DNA from: Tenebrio molitor
Taxonomy: Eukaryota; Arthropoda; Insecta; Coleoptera; Tenebrionidae
Reading direction: 5' to 3'
Length of the DNA: 64,000 nt
Assembly (NCBI RefSeq): GCF_963966145.1
Contig: NC_091050.1
Span: 1,736,001 to 1,800,000, forward strand
In this document: piece after piece, positions 59,680 through 64,000 of the stretch
Numbering within the stretch: the stretch's first letter is position 1
Layout of the letters: every line of letters begins with the position of its first letter
Notes under the pieces: model-generated
Told to the model about the DNA's origin: nothing
The model's database searches: none
What the model saw: the letters and a program-made list of their open reading frames with translations, nothing else
Translations under genes and position numbers: made by a program

Positions 59680-60401
59680 CTGATTGTCATTCGTCTGTCA
59701 AAAATTCCTCGCGTTCAGGAATCCCCGCCGTACGGTCATTACTTTAGCATCGCGTGATCGTAATTTTTTCCGGCGGCAACGTTGCAGGTCTGCCAACTGT
59801 TGCCGTATCCGATCGAGTGGCGAAAAAGGCAGCGGCCGCCGCAACCTTGGCGAATCGATGTGCCGCCGCCGCCGCCACCGGCGAAATTTGCGCCAAAATG
59901 AATCATCGCCCCCTGCCCGGCCCCCTCGCCGAAACCGTCGCCGCCGTCGTCGTCGGCTCAGCGCACACACTCAGCCAAACAGCAGACGAGCAGACTGAGT
60001 GCGACTGGGAAGATCGAGGTCGGCGGCGTGCTCAGCAGACGCGCGTGTTTTGTTTGTTGGGACTCCCAACGCAGTCTCTGATCAATCCTGAAAGGCGCAG
60101 CGTCGCAGGAAGATATCGCATCACGGATTTGAAAGATATTTTTTGATGTCGGCGCGCGTGTCTGTGTGCGTGGTACGGATGCGATTCGACGGGACCTCCG
60201 CGTAAAATGTGATATTAAATGTTGTGGAAATAAAGGACGGGTTTATCTGTCTGCCGAGTTTGTTGTTGTGATTAAAAAATGTGTGCACATCAAAAAGTCT
60301 GAACAAGCACACTCCGCCGTTGCGCTTCCCCACGACAGGTCGGAATCCAAGTATTGCATTGTGATAGTAAATAGTACGGGTCTGTGATAAGAGTTGTTAA
60401 G
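59680..60401 (+). promoter_or_regulatory. GC-rich leader / probable promoter and 5' UTR of usp
   Basis: This stretch is much richer in G+C and CpG than its surroundings, with GCC-triplet runs near 59830-59890. It sits directly upstream of the usp start. It contains overlapping open frames of up to 130 codons on both strands without recognisable motifs, as expected of CG-rich leader DNA. The exact transcription start was not identified. Confidence 0.45.
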
Positions 60402-60507
60402 ATGATGAAGAAGGAGAAGCCGATGATGTCCGTCACTGCCATCATCCAGGGGGCGCAGAACTGGAGCCGGAGCCTTTCTAATTTTGGACCTTCGCACATG
60501 TCGCTAG
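60402..60507 (+). CDS. usp: first coding exon of ultraspiracle/RXR nuclear receptor (partial gene)
   Basis: An ATG ATG pair opens the frame MMKKEKPMMSVTAIIQGAQ, which I recognise as the N-terminal A/B segment of insect USP/RXR. It continues NWSRSLSNFGPSHMSL and then meets donor GTACGA, leaving phase 1. USP pairs with EcR as the ecdysone receptor and binds DNA in the nucleus. The DNA-binding and ligand-binding domains would lie to the right of 64000 and were not seen, so the identification rests on about 20 residues. A GC-rich leader precedes it (59680-60401). Confidence 0.72.
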
Positions 60508-63500
60508 GTACGAGCCGCGCGAATTTTTCCTCCCTCAGGATTTGTTACTCCCTTCCTGGCCCGTGGCTGGTGTCGCAATTCCTATTAAAAATAATTGTCA
60601 AGGACGCGCCGTCCAAGGATGTCCACATTTAGCGCGTTCGGTCGACGCGTTTTGACACCTGTCAAGCGGCGGCGGCGGCGGCCATTGTCAAAGTGACGTC
60701 ACCCGGTTGTTGCATACTCGCAGGATTTTTATCGGCGCCCGTTCATCTCCAGGTGTCTGGCAGATGTTGGCGAAATTTTTTTATTGTTTCCGACACACCA
60801 GGGCGCCCTAATTTTTCTAATTTTGATAGCCCAGTTTGCCGGTGAAAATAGAACTAGAATTTAACCCAGAAAAAAGTGCAAACTACAATCGGCGGTGCAT
60901 TGTTTTCGATTTTTGATAAAAACGGCGAGACGGTGGTTGCTTCATGTTGTTTTTTATTGATTGTTGGGCACCAATCACGTCAGGCTTATCGGAGAATGTT
61001 GACTGTTAATAATTAAACGGCTCTAGTATATAGGGTGGATGGTTTTGCGCCGTCAAAAACTCGAATCGCAGCGGTCGCAACCGCAGGAATTCGAGTTTTC
61101 AATTTGTTTTTCAAAATTTTGTGTATGTAGTTTCGTTATTCCAGAGATGGACAGTTGAACCATTTTGTTTTTTTTATCTTGACAAAAACGAACTTGAAAA
61201 CAATCCTGCAGTGGACTCAGCTTACGGTTAAAAAGTCCTACTCAGCAAGAATTATCTTGTCTTAATCTGTTTGTAAAAAAGTGTCAACTTTCAAAGTTTT
61301 ACAAAAAGTACACAACAACCTTGAAGATTTGATTTTTCGGCTCCCAATTTTGCATATTGTTGTAATTTTTTCTTCGGGATTGTTTCTGAGAATCACGGTT
61401 AAGAAATTCGACGTAAATAAAATGAGAATTTGAAAATCGTCAAAATTTGTCCAAACTTGGACCTTTTTGATTTTTGATGCTTCATTGTGGCAGTATTGGG
61501 TGGACTTTTTTTTTAAACACATATTTTTATATTGTTTTTTCATGAGCAAGAATTGCTATTCAAAGTTCGCAGCTTGCGGCAGATATTTTTGAGAAAAAAC
61601 ATCTTTGTTTTGCAAAACTTGGGAGCTCCTATGGCATTTATTTGAAGAGAAATTGTAATTTTTTACATTTACAATTGATAATTTTTTTCACGTGAAAGTG
61701 AGCTACTGAGTATTTTTAACATTTTGAATCAGAGGAATGTGTGAGAAGGCAAATATGTAAATAAATTAGAAAATCGCGAAAATTTTGTGTAAGAAAAATT
61801 TTTTGATTTTTAAAATAGGAATTCCCATTAATATGGTTTAAAAGTAAAAACTTTCTGAAAAATCAATTCATATTGGAATTTTTAGCTCTTTGAAAATTAA
61901 ACGATGAAATTCAGTGACTCCCAAACTTTTTTTGAAACTTCTTTTGAAAAACTTCTAGCCTCCTTTTTCCGAAAAGTATCAATATTTCTATAAGGCATTA
62001 TTGGCTCAATCGTCACCTATTCTGGAGTTCTACTACTGGTTAAAATGTCTGCACAAATTTCAAAGTCACTACATATATGCAAAATCATGCAACATAATTG
62101 CACAAATTAACAACATAAATGCTTAAAACATATTTTTTTTATCTTAAATTGGCTTTTAACATGTAAAACGTAGTTTGTATGTATGTATGTATCAGTTGTC
62201 TGGTTATAACTAAACTTCACTAGTACTAAAATATTTTTGAAAAAAACTGTTGAGATTTCCTGAAAAACCTTTTTTAAATGACACGTTTTACATATTTTTC
62301 TTTTTTCCTTGTATATAAATGTTTTGCAAGTCAAATTTGTACGTAGGTATAATGCCTACATATTCAAAGTTCATATCACATTTACAATTCTTATCTTGGT
62401 GTTTTTGGAAAGAACGAAAACATTTTTATTGTTGTAAATTGTATAATTCTGAAAAAGATCGACGAGTTTGAAAGTCTTGCCTGCGAAGATGTTAAAAGGT
62501 GTGAATCATCGTTTTAATTTTTTCCCAAGAATTTGGAAATCTGGAGTAGAAATTTAAAAAAATATTTTTGAAATTCACAAAATAATCTCCAAAAGAAAAA
62601 AATGTAAAACTGTAACAAATGAAAACGATTAGACACATCGAGAAGAGAGTCTTTTTTGCACTCTTGCCTCGCTTAATCGGTAATGGTCGAAAATCCTGTC
62701 CCACTTCTCTGTACAAGCATATTCGACATCTAAAATGTCCCATGTTTGCATCGCTCAGATGTCCGATTTTTGAACCGACTCGTGAGTCACCTGGACTCCC
62801 AAGATCTTCACCTAAATCGGTGACTCATTCCAAATCGAACCGAATCCCGATCACCAAGCCCGGCGGCGGCGTTTCCGCAGTGATTTACCACAGCGATTAT
62901 CCAGACAATTTTTTTGTCGGTCCCGATTCGCACGCATCGTGGAAGTCGCAACGGTAACCTTGTTTCTCAAGATAGATTTCTGGGATATCTGCAATAAAAA
63001 GTCCCCGGGGGCAAAGTCGGGACGGTACGGAGGATTTAGCTCCAGCGCATCGTCATCCCGGCACATGGCTCGCATCTGCGCCGCTCAACGCAAAATAAAG
63101 CGACTTCCCAGAAAATCGTCGACACTTTTCCGGCACAAGGGCGCTTATCACCGCCCCCGCCAAGGACAACAACAGGGATGTTTGTCGCGGTCAGTGTGTT
63201 TTCCGTGAAGTTCGCCAACGTTTGGAGACCGAAGAAAACAAGTCGGGAAATCAATATCGAAACGGAAAACTTGGCTGAAATTGAAAGTGCGTCTCAGATA
63301 CGATTGTAAAACTTTTGTTTGCATAAAGGTGATTTCGCAGCCGTTCGTTTTAATTTTTCCTGATAAAGGAGTTTTTTGACTTGACTGCCGTCAAGGAGGA
63401 AAACAAAGTGGATCGTGTGCAAAAGGGAAATGAGACAGTCGTAAAAGCAAATTTGAGGATCGACGCGATAACGGAAAATAAATAATTTTTGTTTAAAGAA

Positions 63501-64000
63501 ACGAAACAGTCGAATACATTATCCAAAGGAAGGTCAGATTGTTGATAACAGCGTACTTGATCGTGTACGTTTATAATTATTACATTATTATGCGTGGTAC
63601 AGGGTCATTACTGTTAATTTGGGGGAGATTAAATTTGCATTTTTGCGGTAATTATGTTTTCAAAAAACTTCTTCTCAACAACAGTAATTGCGCTAAACTG
63701 GATCTAATCGAGACGAGGTTCGCACCTTCCCGAGCAGTTGGTTTCAATTTGTTTGTTTGCCTCGAAAGGTGTCAATTAAAAAACGCAAACAAATCTTTGC
63801 TTGGTTCTTTATTCGGAAGATTTTTTTGAATTTGCAGCTCTGCCCGGATGCACGATTTGTTTGTACAACGCATCGTTGAAAATTGTGTCTAAATCTATGT
63901 TGTTTACACGTCTGAAATCCGCACAATTTTTGCTTTCACTCGAATGTGTTATGACAAACTCCCTATTTATTTTAAGTCGGCCATGAACAACTTCCAGACG
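60508..64000 (+). other. usp: usp intron 1 (runs off the window)
   Basis: Follows the GTACGA donor. Contains the transposase relic 62851-63075 and a fragment of the 57532-type MITE near 62022. No second exon was found before the right edge. Confidence 0.6.
62851..63075 (-). pseudogene. probable mariner transposase relic in usp intron 1
   Basis: The minus strand reads LNPPYRPDFAPGDFLL, similar to the HPPYSPDLAPsDffLF block. No ends were identified. Confidence 0.55.

Noticed and set aside
59754..60146. 130-codon plus-strand frame in the GC-rich usp leader
   Set aside because: Ala/Arg-rich translation from GCC-triplet DNA, overlapping frames on both strands, no motif. Better explained as 5' UTR or promoter.
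1..64000. CRISPR arrays, operons, rRNA or tRNA genes
   Set aside because: None seen by eye. The repeats are transposon ends and microsatellites, and the genes are spliced eukaryotic genes. A tRNA scan was not possible here.

Overview
This is a window of insect nuclear DNA, most likely from a beetle. The genes have spliced exons with GT-AG borders, introns range from about 50 bp to 17 kb, the noncoding DNA is AT-rich, and Tc1/mariner-type transposon debris is everywhere. Insect origin is well supported by the gene set. The beetle assignment is inferred from overall style only. Nothing prokaryotic or viral was seen.

Layout. (1) Positions 710-40722, minus strand: one very long gene that reads as skywalker/TBC1D24 (TBC domain plus TLDc domain). 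It has seven coding exons that join without a frame break into 555 codons plus stop, spread over 40 kb. (2) 48285-51218, plus strand: a seven-exon caspase of the Dredd/caspase-8 type, 597 codons plus stop, with a DED-like prodomain and the catalytic residues in place. (3) 51500-53364, minus strand: a three-exon SLC19-family (folate/thiamine carrier-like) membrane transporter, 421 codons plus stop, tail to tail with the caspase (281 bp between stop codons). (4) 60402-60507, plus strand: the first coding exon of what looks like ultraspiracle/RXR, behind a GC-rich leader; the rest lies beyond the right edge.

The remaining sequence is introns and intergenic DNA filled with mobile elements. There is a nearly full-length DD34E transposon with 44-bp terminal repeats and one frameshift (33396-34929). 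One mariner remnant has a second element inserted in it, with the target site readable (28377-29158 containing 28414-28779). There is a long foldback element (14708-15573), a pair of related 350-bp MITEs (36628-36972 and 42030-42387), other TA-flanked MITEs (21770-22095, 57532-57711), a hAT-like MITE with an 8-bp duplication (47228-47435), about ten degraded transposase fragments, and three short reverse-transcriptase fragments that keep the G-x-x-x-G-S-x-L-G box.

The four genes do not form an operon and need not share a pathway. Sky acts in synaptic vesicle traffic, Dredd in immune (IMD) and death signalling, SLC19 in vitamin uptake, and usp in ecdysteroid signalling. No clear new biological system was found. 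The best leads are a possible alternative C-terminal exon for sky, an unassigned coding-like frame inside its first intron, and the transposon structures.
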